Source: Mytilus californianus
Lineage: Eukaryota; Mollusca; Bivalvia; Mytilida; Mytilidae
Assembly (NCBI RefSeq): GCF_021869535.1
Contig: NW_026262593.1
Coordinates: 52,440,318 to 52,504,317, forward strand
Direction of reading: 5' to 3'
DNA length: 64,000 nucleotides
Both the position numbers and the translations under genes were made by a program. Positions 24,970 through 33,518 of this stretch are shown piece by piece; the stretch's first letter is position 1, and each line of letters starts with the position of its first letter. The notes under the pieces are model-generated. The model was not told where the DNA came from and made no database searches. It was given only the letters and a program-made list of their open reading frames with translations.

Positions 24970-27900
24970 ATAAAAAAATAAAGTAGAAGACAAAAAGACT
25001 AGAAAACGAGTAGATATGTAGCGTTTTTATTGAAATGTGTTTTATTCACCAGACAAGAATGTATAACAGAATTAATTGCACTCACATCATATTCCTTTTT
25101 AGTTGTTTCAAGTACGCATGTAAGATCTGTATTATTCTGTTGACTACTTGACACTGAAGTGTCATTTATTCTAACCATGCACACTATTCCAACACTTATG
25201 TTGACACGTAAAGCATATACCAGTAGAAAACCGAAGAATGCAGTGTAAGCTAATATCCATCTTTGAGAACAACAACATGGGACATTTTCTACAAAACAAA
25301 AACCAGAAGAAGCATGGTACATTTCCTACAAATAGCAGAAGTAGCATGGTACATTTCCTTCAAATAACAGAAGTAGCATGGTACATTTCCTTCAAAAATC
25401 AGAAGTAGCATGGTACATTTCCTACAAATAACAGAAGTAGCATGGTACATTTCCTACAAATAACAGAAGTAGCATGATACATTTCTTACAAATAACAGTA
25501 GTAGCATGGTACATTTCCTACAAATAGCAGAAGTAGCATGGTACATTTCCTACAAATAGCAGAAGTAGCATAGTACATTTCCTACAAATAACAGAAGTAG
25601 CATGGTACATTTCCTTCAAATAACAGAAGTAGCATGGTACATTTCCTACAAATAACAGAAGTAGCATGGTACATTTCCTACAAATAACAGAAGTAGCATG
25701 ATACATTTCTTACAAATAACAGTAGTAGCATGGTACATTTCCTACAAATAACAGAAGTAGCACGGTACATTTCCTACAAATAACAGAAGTAGCATGGTAC
25801 ATTTCCTACAAATAACAGAAGTAGCATGGTACATTGCCTACAAATAACAGAAGTAGCACGGTACATTTCCTACAAATAACAGTAGTAGCATGGTACATTT
25901 CCTACAAATAACAGAAGTAGTACGGTACATTTCCTACAAATAACAGTAGTAGCACGGTACATTTCCTACAAATAACAGAAGTAGCATGGTAAGTTTCCTA
26001 AAAATAACAGAAGTAGCACGGTACATTTCCTACAAATAACAGTAGTAGCATGGTACATTTCCTACAAATAACAGAAGTAGTACGGTACATTTCCTACAAA
26101 TAACAGTAGTAGCACGGTACATTTCCTACAAATAACAGAAGTAGCATGGTACATTTCCTAAAAATAACAGAAGTAGCACGGTACATTTCCTACAAATAAC
26201 AGAAGTAACACGGTACATTTCCTACAAATAACAGAAGTAGCATGGTACATTTCCTACAAATAACAGAAGTAGCATGATACATTTCCTACAAATAACAGAA
26301 GTAGCATGGTACATTTCCTACAAATAGCAGAAGTAGCACGGTACATTTCCTACAAATAACAGTAGTAGCATTGTAAATGTGCACAAAGAACAGCAGCTTG
26401 ATACATGATGGTCTCGATTGGGGACCTTCATTTCTTTTTTTTATTTTTAGACCATTTTTCTCTATTCTTTATTTATTTGCTAATTATTCTCTTTTTATTT
26501 CTTTTGCCCATGATTCTCCATTTTTTATTTATTTTGCCCATTATTTTCTATTCTTTATATTTTAGTACACGATTATTCTATATTCTTAATTTTATTTGCA
26601 CCTTTTTCCATTGTTCTCTACTCTGTGAACCCCATTCAGACTTTCATAAATTTTCTACAAGGAATAACATTGTTTAGTTTGGATCCAAAAAATAAATATG
26701 CAATGTTTATTTTCCGGAAGTAGCAACATTTTGGTAATTCCCTATACACAACAATAATATATGGTACATTTGCATTACCTATAAAAACAACTTATGAAGG
26801 TTTGAGTTCGCCACATGTGTTATGTGTCTGTTTTAAACCAGGAGGCTGAAAATCATTGGTTGGCTTTGGTTCCTGTCTGTCAAATTTGTTTTTCGTTACT
26901 CTTTTTGCCATAAATCTGGCAGTTCTTTGTTTTCGTTTGAATTGTTCAACATTTTGTAGTGTCGAATCCTGTAAACTAGCTGACTATACGGTATGGGTTT
27001 TGCTCATTGTTGAATACAGTTAGGTAACCTACAGTTGTTGAAATCAACTTCTTTGGTCTCTATAAGTTAATTGTCTCGTTGGAAATTATACATCTCCTTG
27101 TTTTCATAATGCTATATTTCAACTCATGACTTACTTTATTTAGAAAGTGCTGAGAACAACAAAATATAATTAAACATATTTTCACCCCTGAATGTATAAT
27201 GTAGATCAAGTTCATGACCGCCTCGGTGGTCTCGTGGAAGCGTGTTCGCCTCCGAGTGCTGGAGGTCGTGGGTTCGAACCCCGGACGGGTCAAACCAAAT
27301 ACATCAAAATTGATATTTGCTGCTTCTCCGCCAAGCACGCGGCATTAAGGAGTAAGAGCAAAGACTGGTCGACTCGGAGTCAGAATAATGTTTCCGGGTA
27401 AGGTAACATGTCTTCCTACGGACCGTTACATTTACAATGTATCTTGTGAACTAGCACGTTAAAAATCCGGCTCAGCGTGTCGGTCTAGTACAAAGCAGGG
27501 TTAATATTCATAATTCATTAACATATTCTCGTCCTGAATATGCATATTAATTTGCCACTGGACGTTAAGCAGCCATCCATCATCATCACCATCAAGTTCT
27601 TCAATAAGTGAATTGAAATAACAGAAACAGAAAATGGTTTGTTGTACACCGAGGGTATTTTAGAATACCATCGACGGACCTACCTTAAGAAATATCAATG
27701 AGGCAAATATCCACCAAAGACCAAGGAACAAGGATATTTACAACAATGTACGGCCCTTCAACAATAAGCAAATCTAGCACTGTAGAGAAATTGTTATTTG
27801 AGTTACAATAGGCAATGAGATAGCAGAATGTAAAACAATTAAACAATTAGTAAGTAATGGCTGGATTTAAGATTAATTGGCATGGGGTCCTTCGTCATCG

Positions 27901-30900
27901 TGGATCGCAAATAGCGGAAAACGATCAGTCAAGATTTTCATTTAGATAGGAGCATATGTTGAGGCAGGAACGCAATTCATATTTAAGATTTTTTATTTAC
28001 ATGAAGAAAGTTGTAGGACTTTCTTTAATAATTTTGACTGGATTTACAATTATTAAAAATAAGAAGATGTGGTATGAGTGCCAATGAGACAACTCTCCAT
28101 CCAAGTCACAATTTGTAAAAGTAAAGCATTATAGGTCAAAGTATTGTTTGATTTGTTTTTAACAGTAAGGGTACACATGTAGCTTATTAAATACAGTTAT
28201 AATATTTTTATTTTGTATAATAACAAGAAGTAAAAAAGTACGATAATCCAATTTTTTTCTTTTAGTTTTCAAAACGCGTTTTCTTTGTTGAAAAAGTTAT
28301 TTGTTTTTGTAGTGATTAAGATTATATTATAATAGATATAAGAAGATGTGGTATGAGTGCCAAAGAGACAACTCTCCATCCAAGTCAAAAGAAAACCATT
28401 ATAGGACAAAATACGGCCTTCAACACGGAGCCTTGGCTCACACCGAACAGCAAGCTATAAAGGGCCCCAAAACCATTCAAACAGGAAAACCAACGGTCTA
28501 ATCTATGTTAAAAAAACGAGAAACGAGGAACACTTATGAATGTTGACTGCTGTACCCTAATTTTTGACTTTTATACCTATTATGTCTGTTTGCTTTGCTC
28601 ACACATTGTTGTCTATATAATTGAATTCTATCCGACTGTCATACAAGTGAGAGGTTTAGCTAGCTATAAACAAGGTCTAATCCACCATTTTCTACATTAG
28701 GAAATGCCTGTACCAAGTCAGGAATATGACAGTTGTTTTCCATTCGTTTGATGTGTTTGAGCTCTTGATTTTGCCGTTTTATAAAGGATTTTCCGTTTTG
28801 AATTTCCCTTAGAGTTTGGTATTTTTGTTATTTTACTATTTTCTAAATCTTATCTTCTCACAATTCCTGTGAAAAATTCTGTTATTTAGTTTTCTACCTA
28901 TTAACATAATTATGCTTTTCCATGTATATTCCTTACATGTACACACATATGTCAATTTTTCACACCCTTTAGCTTGGGAAAACAAACTCTGTGACCTACA
29001 GCTATAATTTTATCAAATTGGATAATAGCAATATATAAATTACAATTTTGTCATTAACATCCCATATTACGGTAAGCGATCAAACGAAATACATTTGCGA
29101 CAGACGGGCACCACGGTAAACCATTGCACAGCACTACAGGCTATAGTTTGTATAATAGTTTAATATTTACAAATTATTCAATATAAAAACAAGGAGATGT
29201 TGTATGATTGCCAATGAGACAAATATCCATCCAAGTTCAAATGAAGTGAATGTAAGTAATTTTAGGCACCCGTACGGCCTACAACAATGAGAAAAACCCA
29301 TACCGTTTAATCGGCTATAAAAAGCCCTGACATGAAAAATATGACACAATTCAATTGAGAAAACTAACGGCCTATTTTATAACAAAACAATTTATTAAAA
29401 ACAAGTATGACAGACATGAACCAACGACAACCACTGAACTACGGGATCCTGACTTTGGACAGGCATATAACGAATGTGGCGGCGTTAAACATGTTTGTGA
29501 GCGCTCAACCCTCCCCTAACGTGGGACAGTGGTGTAACAGAAAAAACATAAGTAGTTCAGCAAAACAACATAAACGGTTCATCACATGGTAGTTAACCGA
29601 AGGAGGACTGAAGTAAAGAAATAGTCACCAATATCAATGCTGAGGGGCTGTCGTTTGGTTGTTGGATGTATAAATACGTAGGTCGCGTCCTATCAGAATT
29701 AGGACGTTCAGTCCGATGGCTTATGTTTGGAGAATATCTAAATTTCTCTGACCATAAACAAAACTGTGCAACAAATCTCTGAGGGGGAACTGTGCAACAA
29801 CTCTCTGAGGGGGACCTGAGGGGAACCTGTTGTACGGAAAATTCCATGCCCTTATCTTACATTCCTTAATATTTTTCTAAGTGATAGTCCAACTCTCGTG
29901 CTGTCTTCCTCCTCGTCAACACACTGAATTAGTTCCTACATATGTGTGAAATATTTGCCACGGACGGTTTGGAAAGTAACAAATAACTATCAATTAGTCA
30001 TACAATTTAGAAACTGATGACTTAAATTTAAAATAAACAGCTGTGCCATGAGCACATGATACGCCCGTCGCTTTTTCAAAGAATAAACAACTTCTCAATA
30101 TCATATCAGAAAGGAGAAGGTCCGGTAAGGGCTAATTTCGGCCTTAAACTCGAAGAACATCTGATAAAAGATTTTTGACATTTTTTAAACACTAACATTG
30201 TAAGTGTCTACTTCAGTCGATTCAGTTATTGTAAAATATTTGGACTGATTTGGTCATTAAAAACGCTCAAATTCCAACTTAAATATGAAAAATTTATCAA
30301 ATATGCCATAAAACGTCACTTTTCAGATGGTTTTTGACTAAAATAGAATTGGCCACAGTCGTGTTCACTCTCAACATTTATATATGTTATATATTATCAT
30401 TAAATACAACATATATTTAAACATCAAGACCGAACACAAGTGCGGCCACTTCCATTTTAGACAAAAACCGTCTTAATATTAGCACAAATTTTTAAATTGT
30501 GAAGATATCAGTATTTTTGCATGAAATAATGATGCTAGTACCTGATCATGATGCATGTCCATTGTTTTATCAAAAAAAGCCAATATGTATGTAACAAAAG
30601 TATTCTACTTTCCAATAAATAGCTAAAAATTTACAATTTAACAACTTTGTAAAAACGCTATATTTTGGGCCAAAAAAGGGGTCTTACCGGGCCTACTCCT
30701 TTATGAAAAACTAAAGGGAGGTTTTCTTAATAGATATAAACCAGTCACCAAAGTTTCATGAAGACTGCTCAAAGCACTTTAAAGATATTGTAGGAAAATC
30801 ACCCCTTTTTATGAATAAAATCCCATAACTCGGAAACGTAAAATCTAAAATTTATAAAAATCGTAAGGGAGCTTACGTCATTAGATATAAACAATTCACC

Positions 30901-31560
30901 AAATTTTTATTGAAAACTGGAAAATCACCCTTTTTTTTAATGAATAAAACCCTAACTCGGAAACGTAAAATCTAGAATTTATAAAAATCGAAAGGGAGCT
31001 CATGTCAATAGATATAAACAATTCACCAAAGTTTCTTGCAAATTGGTGAAAGTGTTTTTGAGTTATTGTCCGAAAACTGGAAAATCCCCCTTTTTTAATG
31101 AATAAAACCACATAACTCGGAAACTTAAAATCTAAAATTTATAAAAAACGGAAGGGAGCTCACGTCAATAGATATAAACAATTCGCTGAAGTTTCATGCA
31201 GATTGGTTAAAGCGTTTTTGAGTTATTGTCCGACATGTTGACGACGGACGGACGGACGGACAACAGTATACCATAATAGTCCCGTAAACGGGCGTATAAA
31301 AAGTGCTGAAATTTTTTCGACTTTGTCATAGTACAATTTAAGTTGAATTTTCTGTTTATCTTTAATTTAATTGCACGTGAAACATTTCCTTAATAACATG
31401 ACACAATGTACTAGATGCCTCGTGTATGCAGGTATAATTAGCGAGCGCTGTAAATTTCAAAGAAATTAATTGCATGGTACATGTACTAACCTCTTTCTTT
31501 CAGCTGATTATTTTCACTACTTTCAATAAACGGCGAAGTAGTTTTCTCTTCATTCTCCAT
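12882..31560 (-). CDS. SLC17-family anion transporter, sialin-like (11 exons)
   Basis: Coding exons on the - strand, 5' to 3': 31560-31491, 25288-25086, 23758-23525, 23082-22995, 21267-21172, 20134-20004, 19496-19347, 17717-17585, 16586-16436, 14025-13935 and 13064-12882. All introns are GT-AG and the phases agree, giving 1530 nt, or 509 residues plus TGA. The start ATG has an in-frame TAA two codons upstream. Sialin (SLC17A5) is a 12-TM major-facilitator carrier that exports sialic acid with protons from lysosomes; relatives move glutamate, nucleotides or phosphate. Family hallmarks are [17 protein letters not shown] (TM1, residues 40-56), [22 protein letters not shown] (TM2 and loop, written here as the family motif), [30 protein letters not shown], and [18 protein letters not shown]. 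The loop after TM1 has NDT (65) and NNT (75) glycosylation sequons. Human R39 and R57 correspond to R33 and R51, but human E171, E175 and H183 correspond to V165, T169 and Q177, so the substrate and coupling are uncertain. The N-terminus lacks an obvious dileucine lysosomal signal. Confidence 0.92.
13463..13812 (+). mobile_element. Tail-family retroelement copy in SLC17 intron 10
   Basis: Antisense to the host gene. Contains GGTGCCACATGTGGAG, CTTAGTTTTCTATGTTGTG (one base variant) and the shared 3' end CTCTGGTATCTTTCGTCCCT. The 5' end starts within ACCGTTTCACAGATGATATC, so the copy is truncated and lacks RT codons. Confidence 0.8.
13935..14025 (-). CDS. SLC17-like gene exon 10
   Basis: Residues 419-449: [19 protein letters not shown], then [12 protein letters not shown], the most conserved SLC17 signature. 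Acceptor ATATTTTGCAG, donor GTAAGT at 13934. Confidence 0.94.
15885..16070 (+). repeat. R3 family copy (intron 9)
   Basis: ATACCGTACTCCAAGGTA...CATATTCCTGACTTGG...TTATAGCTAGCTGAACCTC matches 18395-18620, 20155-20300 and 33760-33955, and in reverse 28590-28840 and 55065-55230. Confidence 0.65.
16436..16586 (-). CDS. SLC17-like gene exon 9
   Basis: Residues 369-418 plus two bases of 419: [20 protein letters not shown] onward to [10 protein letters not shown], the SG.S.NHLD.AP region of sialin. Long pyrimidine tract before AG at 16588-16587; donor GTAAGT at 16435. Confidence 0.93.
17000..17210 (-). repeat. R1 family copy (intron 8)
   Basis: ATTGCCAATGAGACAACTAT...GCAACCGTGCAG...GAGAAAACTAACGGCC is the reverse of the R1 consensus. 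About 85% alike by eye to 29185-29385. Confidence 0.7.
17585..17717 (-). CDS. SLC17-like gene exon 8
   Basis: Residues 325-368 and one base of 369: [20 protein letters not shown], then [20 protein letters not shown]. Acceptor TGTATTTGTAG, donor GTAATA at 17584. Confidence 0.92.
17815..17985 (-). repeat. R1 family copy (intron 7)
   Basis: AAGGAGATGTGTTATGATTG...CACCGTACGGTCTTCAAC...AAAGGCCCCGACATGAAAAT, a second reversed R1 copy only about 100 bp from exon 8. Confidence 0.7.
18395..18620 (+). repeat. R3 family copy (intron 7)
   Basis: TATCGAACTCCAGGGCAAAT...AACAACTGCCATATTCTGAC...AGAAAATGGTGAGTTAAAC, a diverged R3 copy. Confidence 0.55.
19003..19193 (+). mobile_element. Tail-family retroelement copy in SLC17 intron 7
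   Basis: Runs from GTACATGTGGAGCAGGATCT to the shared 3' end TTTGGTATCTTTTGCCTCTC. Strongly 5'-truncated (about 190 bp) and antisense to the host gene. Confidence 0.75.
19347..19496 (-). CDS. SLC17-like gene exon 7
   Basis: Residues 275-324, from [12 protein letters not shown] to [12 protein letters not shown]; matches the sialin stretch around VPW..ILKS and NW..YTLLT.LPT.MK. Acceptor TTGCTTTTTCAG, donor GTAAGT at 19346. Confidence 0.93.
20004..20134 (-). CDS. SLC17-like gene exon 6
   Basis: Residues 231-274: [20 protein letters not shown], then [16 protein letters not shown], matching the sialin SDTP...ISxxEKEYI loop. Acceptor AACATTGCAG, donor GTGACA at 20003, which is weaker than the others. 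Confidence 0.9.
20155..20300 (+). repeat. R3 family copy (intron 5)
   Basis: AAAATACCGATCTCCAAGG...GGAACGAATGGAAAACAACT...CATATTCCTAAC; it abuts the acceptor side of exon 6. Confidence 0.6.
20776..20985 (+). mobile_element. Diverged tail-family copy in SLC17 intron 5
   Basis: GTGGAGCTGGCTCTTCGTAC...TTTTTCGACTTATGGTTTTT...TTGTCTCTTTGTAAATTTTT follows the same order of blocks as other tail copies, but far more diverged. Confidence 0.5.
21172..21267 (-). CDS. SLC17-like gene exon 5
   Basis: Residues 199-230: [19 protein letters not shown], then [13 protein letters not shown]. Acceptor ATTATTAAAG, donor GTAATA at 21171. Phase 1 at both ends. Confidence 0.92.
21345..21780 (+). repeat. R1 copy interrupted by an R2 insertion (intron 4)
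   Basis: R1 blocks AATTCAGTGGTTGTCGTTTT (left) and CTACGTCATTTGGGTCTTTG...GACAATCATACATCATCTC (right) are separated by an R2 segment at about 21427-21568 (AAAATTGAGAATGGAAATGG to CAGCTGGCCCCTAAA). This shows R2 moving into R1. Confidence 0.65.
22630..22980. other. Intron 4 stretch, nothing recognised beyond a weak R2 trace
   Basis: AGCCGGGGTTAAAGTAGGAT...AGATCTCAACTC at about 22680-22720 resembles the 3' part of R2. The rest is AT-rich with no exon. Confidence 0.4.
22995..23082 (-). CDS. SLC17-like gene exon 4
   Basis: Residues 170-198 and the first base of 199: [20 protein letters not shown] and onward to GYM. Acceptor ACTATACAG (AG 23084-23083), donor GTATGT at 22994. Confidence 0.93.
23097..23122 (+). 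repeat. (GATT)n microsatellite next to exon 4
   Basis: About six GATT units lie 13 bp upstream of the exon 4 acceptor on the gene strand (read as AATC on that strand). Confidence 0.8.
23328..23543 (-). repeat. Tandem duplication carrying the exon 3 donor site
   Basis: Two units of 107-111 bp. Both begin TGCTGCTGG (23328 and 23435), carry a TGCGAATTTC segment and end with the exon 3 edge and donor. The gene-strand real junction is GGGCTCGGCACG/GTATGTTG (cut after 23525); the copy is GGGCTCGGGACG/GTATGTTG (cut after 23414). Confidence 0.85.
23525..23758 (-). CDS. SLC17-like gene exon 3 (TM2 to TM4)
   Basis: Residues 92-169, from [19 protein letters not shown] to [10 protein letters not shown]. 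Phase 0 at both ends. Acceptor TTTTTTTTAG, donor GTATGT at 23524. A copy of this donor lies 111 bp into the intron. Confidence 0.93.
24937..24980 (+). repeat. (AAT)n / A-rich microsatellite in intron 2
   Basis: Seven or more AAT units followed by a nearly pure A tract. Confidence 0.85.
25086..25288 (-). CDS. SLC17-like gene exon 2 (TM1 and luminal loop)
   Basis: Residues 24-91: [13 protein letters not shown]1, then the glycosylatable loop up to KKEYD. The acceptor is TTTTGTTTTGTAG (AG at 25290-25289) and the donor GTGAGT at 25085. The acceptor sequence is the seed of the adjacent minisatellite. Confidence 0.92.
25289..26378 (-). repeat. 32-bp minisatellite, about 33 copies, derived from the exon 2 splice acceptor
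   Basis: The + strand unit is ACATTTCCTACAAATAACAG plus AAGTAGCATGGT (32 bp). On the gene strand each unit reads ACCATGCTACTTCTG, TTATTTGTAG, GAAATGT, which matches the real exon 2 border ACCATGCTTCTTCTG...TTTTGTAG/AAAATGTCCCATG, directly adjoining. Higher-order structure is present: variant GCATGATAC recurs at 25472 and 25696 (224 bp, 7 units), and a block starting AGTAGTAGCATGG recurs at 25881 and 26041 (160 bp, 5 units). Confidence 0.93.
26403..26650 (+). mobile_element. Short element with internal ATTCTCTATTCTTT repeats
   Basis: Bounded by GATTGGGGACCTTCATTTCT and GTGAACCCCATTCAGAC, with about six internal units of 30-40 bp containing CCCATTATTCTCTATTCTTT-like motifs. The same element is inverted at 45225-45445. 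The short hydrophobic frames here come from the T-rich repeats and are not genes. Confidence 0.65.
26815..27085 (+). repeat. R1 family copy (intron 1)
   Basis: Blocks TATACGGTATGGGTTTTGCT, CTTTGGTCTCTATAAGTTA and ATTGTCTCGTTGGAAATTAT match the order of R1. Confidence 0.6.
27215..27612 (+). mobile_element. tRNA-derived SINE
   Basis: The head GACCGCCTCGGTGGTCTCGT...GGTTCGAACCCCGG carries an imperfect pol III A box (TGGTCTCGTGG) and a good B box (GGTTCGAACCC), but cannot fold a proper anticodon arm. The body runs through GCACGTTAAAAATCCGG to the 3' tail TTTGCCACTGGACGTTAAGC and a CATCATCATCACCATCA end. The same tail occurs at 36140-36178. Lies in intron 1 of the SLC17 gene. Confidence 0.75.
28062..28145 (-). 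repeat. R1 fragment (intron 1)
   Basis: AAGATGTGGTATGAGTGCCA followed by ATGAGACAACTCTCCATCC; nearly identical to 28343-28385. Confidence 0.75.
28340..28520 (-). repeat. R1 copy (intron 1)
   Basis: Starts as the previous copy, then CGGCCTTCAACACGGAGCCT, TTGGCTCACACCGAACAGC and AAAACCAACGGTCTAATC. Confidence 0.75.
28590..28840 (-). repeat. R3 copy (intron 1)
   Basis: Reverse of R3: AGAGGTTTAGCTAGCTATAA, CAAGTCAGGAATATGACAG, TTTGGTATTTTTGTTATTTT. Confidence 0.65.
29185..29385 (-). repeat. R1 copy (intron 1)
   Basis: AAGGAGATGTTGTATGATTG to GAGAAAACTAACGGCCTATT, one of the longest reversed R1 copies. Confidence 0.75.
29403..29545 (+). repeat. R2-like 3' segment (intron 1)
   Basis: GGGATCCTGACTTTGGACAG, GGCGGCGTTAAACATGTTTG and CTCAACCCTCCCCTAACGTG parallel the 3' half of R2. 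Confidence 0.55.
29640..29870 (+). mobile_element. SINE body fragment (intron 1)
   Basis: GGATGTATAAATACGTAGGT and GTGCAACAACTCTCTGAGGG match the element at 35830-36178 in order. One short block (GTGCAACAAATCTCTGAGGG) is locally duplicated. Confidence 0.5.
30690..31285 (+). repeat. Tandem repeat of about 160 bp, 3-4 units, next to SLC17 exon 1
   Basis: Units carry ATAACTCGGAAACGTAAAAT near 30826, 30953 and 31113 and GATATAAACAATTCACCAAA between them; one unit has lost about 35 bp. The array ends in GACGGACGGACGGACAACAG, typical of mollusc dispersed satellites. It lies in intron 1, about 200 bp from exon 1. Confidence 0.75.
31491..31560 (-). CDS. SLC17-like gene exon 1 (start)
   Basis: Codes residues 1-23 plus the first base of codon 24 ([20 protein letters not shown]...KER), a hydrophilic cytosolic N-terminus. 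Donor GTTAGT at 31490. TAA GAA precedes the ATG in frame. Confidence 0.85.
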
Positions 31561-32402
31561 TTCTTAATGTCATGAATGTGGAGTGCATGTCATACACAGT
31601 TAGGGTCAAAAGTTCATATGCATTGTTATGTTGTTCAAGAAATCCACTATTTTATCAATAATACTCACAATTTAAAAATCACGATAAGAAGTTTGTTATC
31701 AGGAAGTATAATTTGTGATAAGTTTGATAAAGCTATAATCATCGCATACATGTAGCGTATTGAAGGAGGCTCCCGTATATATTCAAATATATGCCAAGGC
31801 CGAGACTCTCAGAATCTGACAAATCTATTTATACTTTTTCATTGGTTTGTTTGTTTGTTGCATGACAAGATGGTGCACATAGATTGAGTGCTTTATTTCC
31901 CCCCTAAGTTTTAATTTTATCATTTGTTTTTGATGTTGTATATAATGAATAAATAACTTTTTATTAGTTTATTGCTAATTAAAATACTAAAAAATACTAT
32001 ATAATTCATTTTTCCATCCCGAAATGACACAATTAATGATTTAAATAAATTATTGTAAATTCATAAATTTTTGCGATGTTTTTTTTTTAATTGGAAAATT
32101 GCAACGGATATATGCTTTGCCAAAAAGTAGAGTTTTTGATTTTGATTTTGATAGCATCAATAAAATATTGAATTGAATTAAAGCAGTATTTGTATTCAAC
32201 ATTCGCTGTCATCGTAATAATTAATCAAACATTTTTGTCAATTGATCAGTTCTTATAATAAATGCACTCCAAAATTTCTTAATTTACAATAGCAAGGTGT
32301 TTGTATTGTGATGCGACGATGGATTGATGGATGCTTACCATCCAGCGGCAAATATTACATATGTATTGCATACGATAACTTTTGATTTAATTATGAAAAA
32401 TA

Positions 32403-32659
32403 CTTTGTACCATAAGGGAGCTACCATTTTGAATTTTATGGGGGCTAGGATGAAATTTGAAAAAAGGCAGGACAGGAGTTTTGAGTAAAAAAACAGGCAG
32501 GATAAGCAGTTGGCAACAACAAAAAAAGGCAGGATGACAATTTTTGTAAAAAAGTCAGGATTAACTAATAAAAAAAGCAGGACCGAATAGAGTGAAAAAT
32601 AAAAAGGCAGGACAGAGATTACAACTAAAAAAAATGCAGGACAAAATTTTTCATCCTAG

Positions 32660-32699
<40 letters not shown>

Positions 32700-32730
32700 C
32701 ATCAAATGGTAGCTCCCTAGTGACAAAGAA
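32403..32730. mobile_element. MITE with GGGAGCTACCATTT termini
   Basis: Left end AAGGGAGCTACCATTTTGAA...GGGGGCTAGGATGAAA is mirrored on the right by TTTTCATCCTAGCCCC, a long C run, then ATCAAATGGTAGCTCCCT. The interior (32462-32640) is seven irregular units of 20-34 bp, each an A tract followed by (GG)CAGGA. No coding capacity. Confidence 0.75.
32660..32695 (+). repeat. Uninterrupted run of 36 C
   Basis: Lies inside the right terminus of the MITE at 32403-32730; the mirrored left terminus has only five G. It therefore expanded after insertion or in this copy. Confidence 0.95.
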
Positions 32731-33037
32731 ACCAGTTTTTAACGTGATGGAATCGATCTAACGGGACACATTATTCTGACTTCGAGAGGATTAATCCTCC
32801 TGTCTGTCGCGTAATTGACGGAGGATTAGCAATTTATATAAAAGAGGCATACTAATGAATCTTCTGTAAATCAGTGATTGTTACAAGAACACTGCATTTG
32901 TCTTTCTTATAATTGAAACTGTTCTTCCTCATCAAATCTATATTTTTGTTATTCAACGAGATCTTATCATATAAGGATTTGATAACTATAGCTATCAGAA
33001 CTGCTAGGTTATTTTGTTATTAAAAAAGGATAATTAC

Positions 33038-33229
33038 CATCGAATCTCCCTCGAAACATGGTCTTCACACACCAACTTGTGCTTGCTATAGATGCATCTA
33101 TTTGCTGTTAGTTTAAGGTTGTACAACCATGTCTGATACAATTCTTTCTTTTTTTGTGGGATTGGGAAAACTATGTAGACTTTTGTCATAACCTTGTCTG
33201 ACAGAACAACCGTACGCTTGGCAAGACAT
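33038..33229 (-). pseudogene. THAP-domain exon with one frameshift
   Basis: On the - strand ATG at 33229 opens MSCQAYGCSVRQGYDKSLHS, then FPNPTKK. After a T7 run on the + strand (33149-33155) the frame must move by one base to continue ELYQTWLYNLKLTANRC and KLVCEDHVSREIRW. Together this is a C2CH THAP zinc finger: C-x4-C near the start, the FPNP motif, W, and C-x2-H at the end. A donor GTAATT follows at 33037. THAP domains bind DNA in host regulators and in P-element and Kolobok transposases. The 3' exons are not found. The usual HF after the last Cys reads HV. It is a pseudogene, unless the A/T homopolymer length is an assembly error. Confidence 0.75.
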
Positions 33230-33518
33230 TTTGACACTGAATAACCGTCTACGGTAATCCCCAATTGATGATGGGAGTTTTTAACGCACGGTCGGTAAAT
33301 CCCCGATTCTTTTTGTTCTTTGTGGTTTATAGATATCACGTGACTTTTTAGATCGAACATGCCGACAAGATGGCGATATGTCGAGAACTGATAGTGAATT
33401 TCAAAAATCGATTTTGATCTCTTTACATAGAGAATAAAAGTTTTTTATTTATGAACATGTGGTTTTTTATGCTTAAAGAACAAAATATCAATTTTTCATT
33501 TTTTTGCGGAGTTTCCCT
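33230..33518 (-). mobile_element. Kolobok-like 5' terminus and leader upstream of the THAP exon
   Basis: At 33519-33522 a TTAA precedes, on the - strand, AGGGAAACTCCGCAAAAAAA, the kind of terminus seen in Kolobok/T2-type transposons, which insert at TTAA and whose transposases start with a THAP domain. A YY1-like CAAGATGGC (+ strand, about 33366-33374) sits between terminus and ATG, as in many TATA-less promoters. The opposite terminus was not found. The link is an inference from the combination. Confidence 0.4.

Noticed and set aside
25518-25706. Repetitive open frame ([17 protein letters not shown]...)
   Set aside because: It is the translation of the 32-bp minisatellite; 32 is not a multiple of three, so the three frames alternate and simulate a repeat protein.
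25289-26378. CRISPR-like regularly spaced repeat array
   Set aside because: Units are contiguous 32-bp tandem copies with no unique spacers, inside a eukaryotic intron; it is a minisatellite.
27217-27292. tRNA gene
   Set aside because: The A and B boxes are present, but no 5-bp anticodon stem with a 7-base loop can be drawn and the acceptor stem is poor. The sequence continues into a SINE body with a tail shared with 36140-36178.
33034-33360. 108-codon minus frame starting MFDLKSHV as a complete protein
   Set aside because: The first part is out of frame with the THAP start; the conserved N-terminus MSCQAYGC is in another frame beginning at 33229, so the long frame mixes leader and coding sequence.
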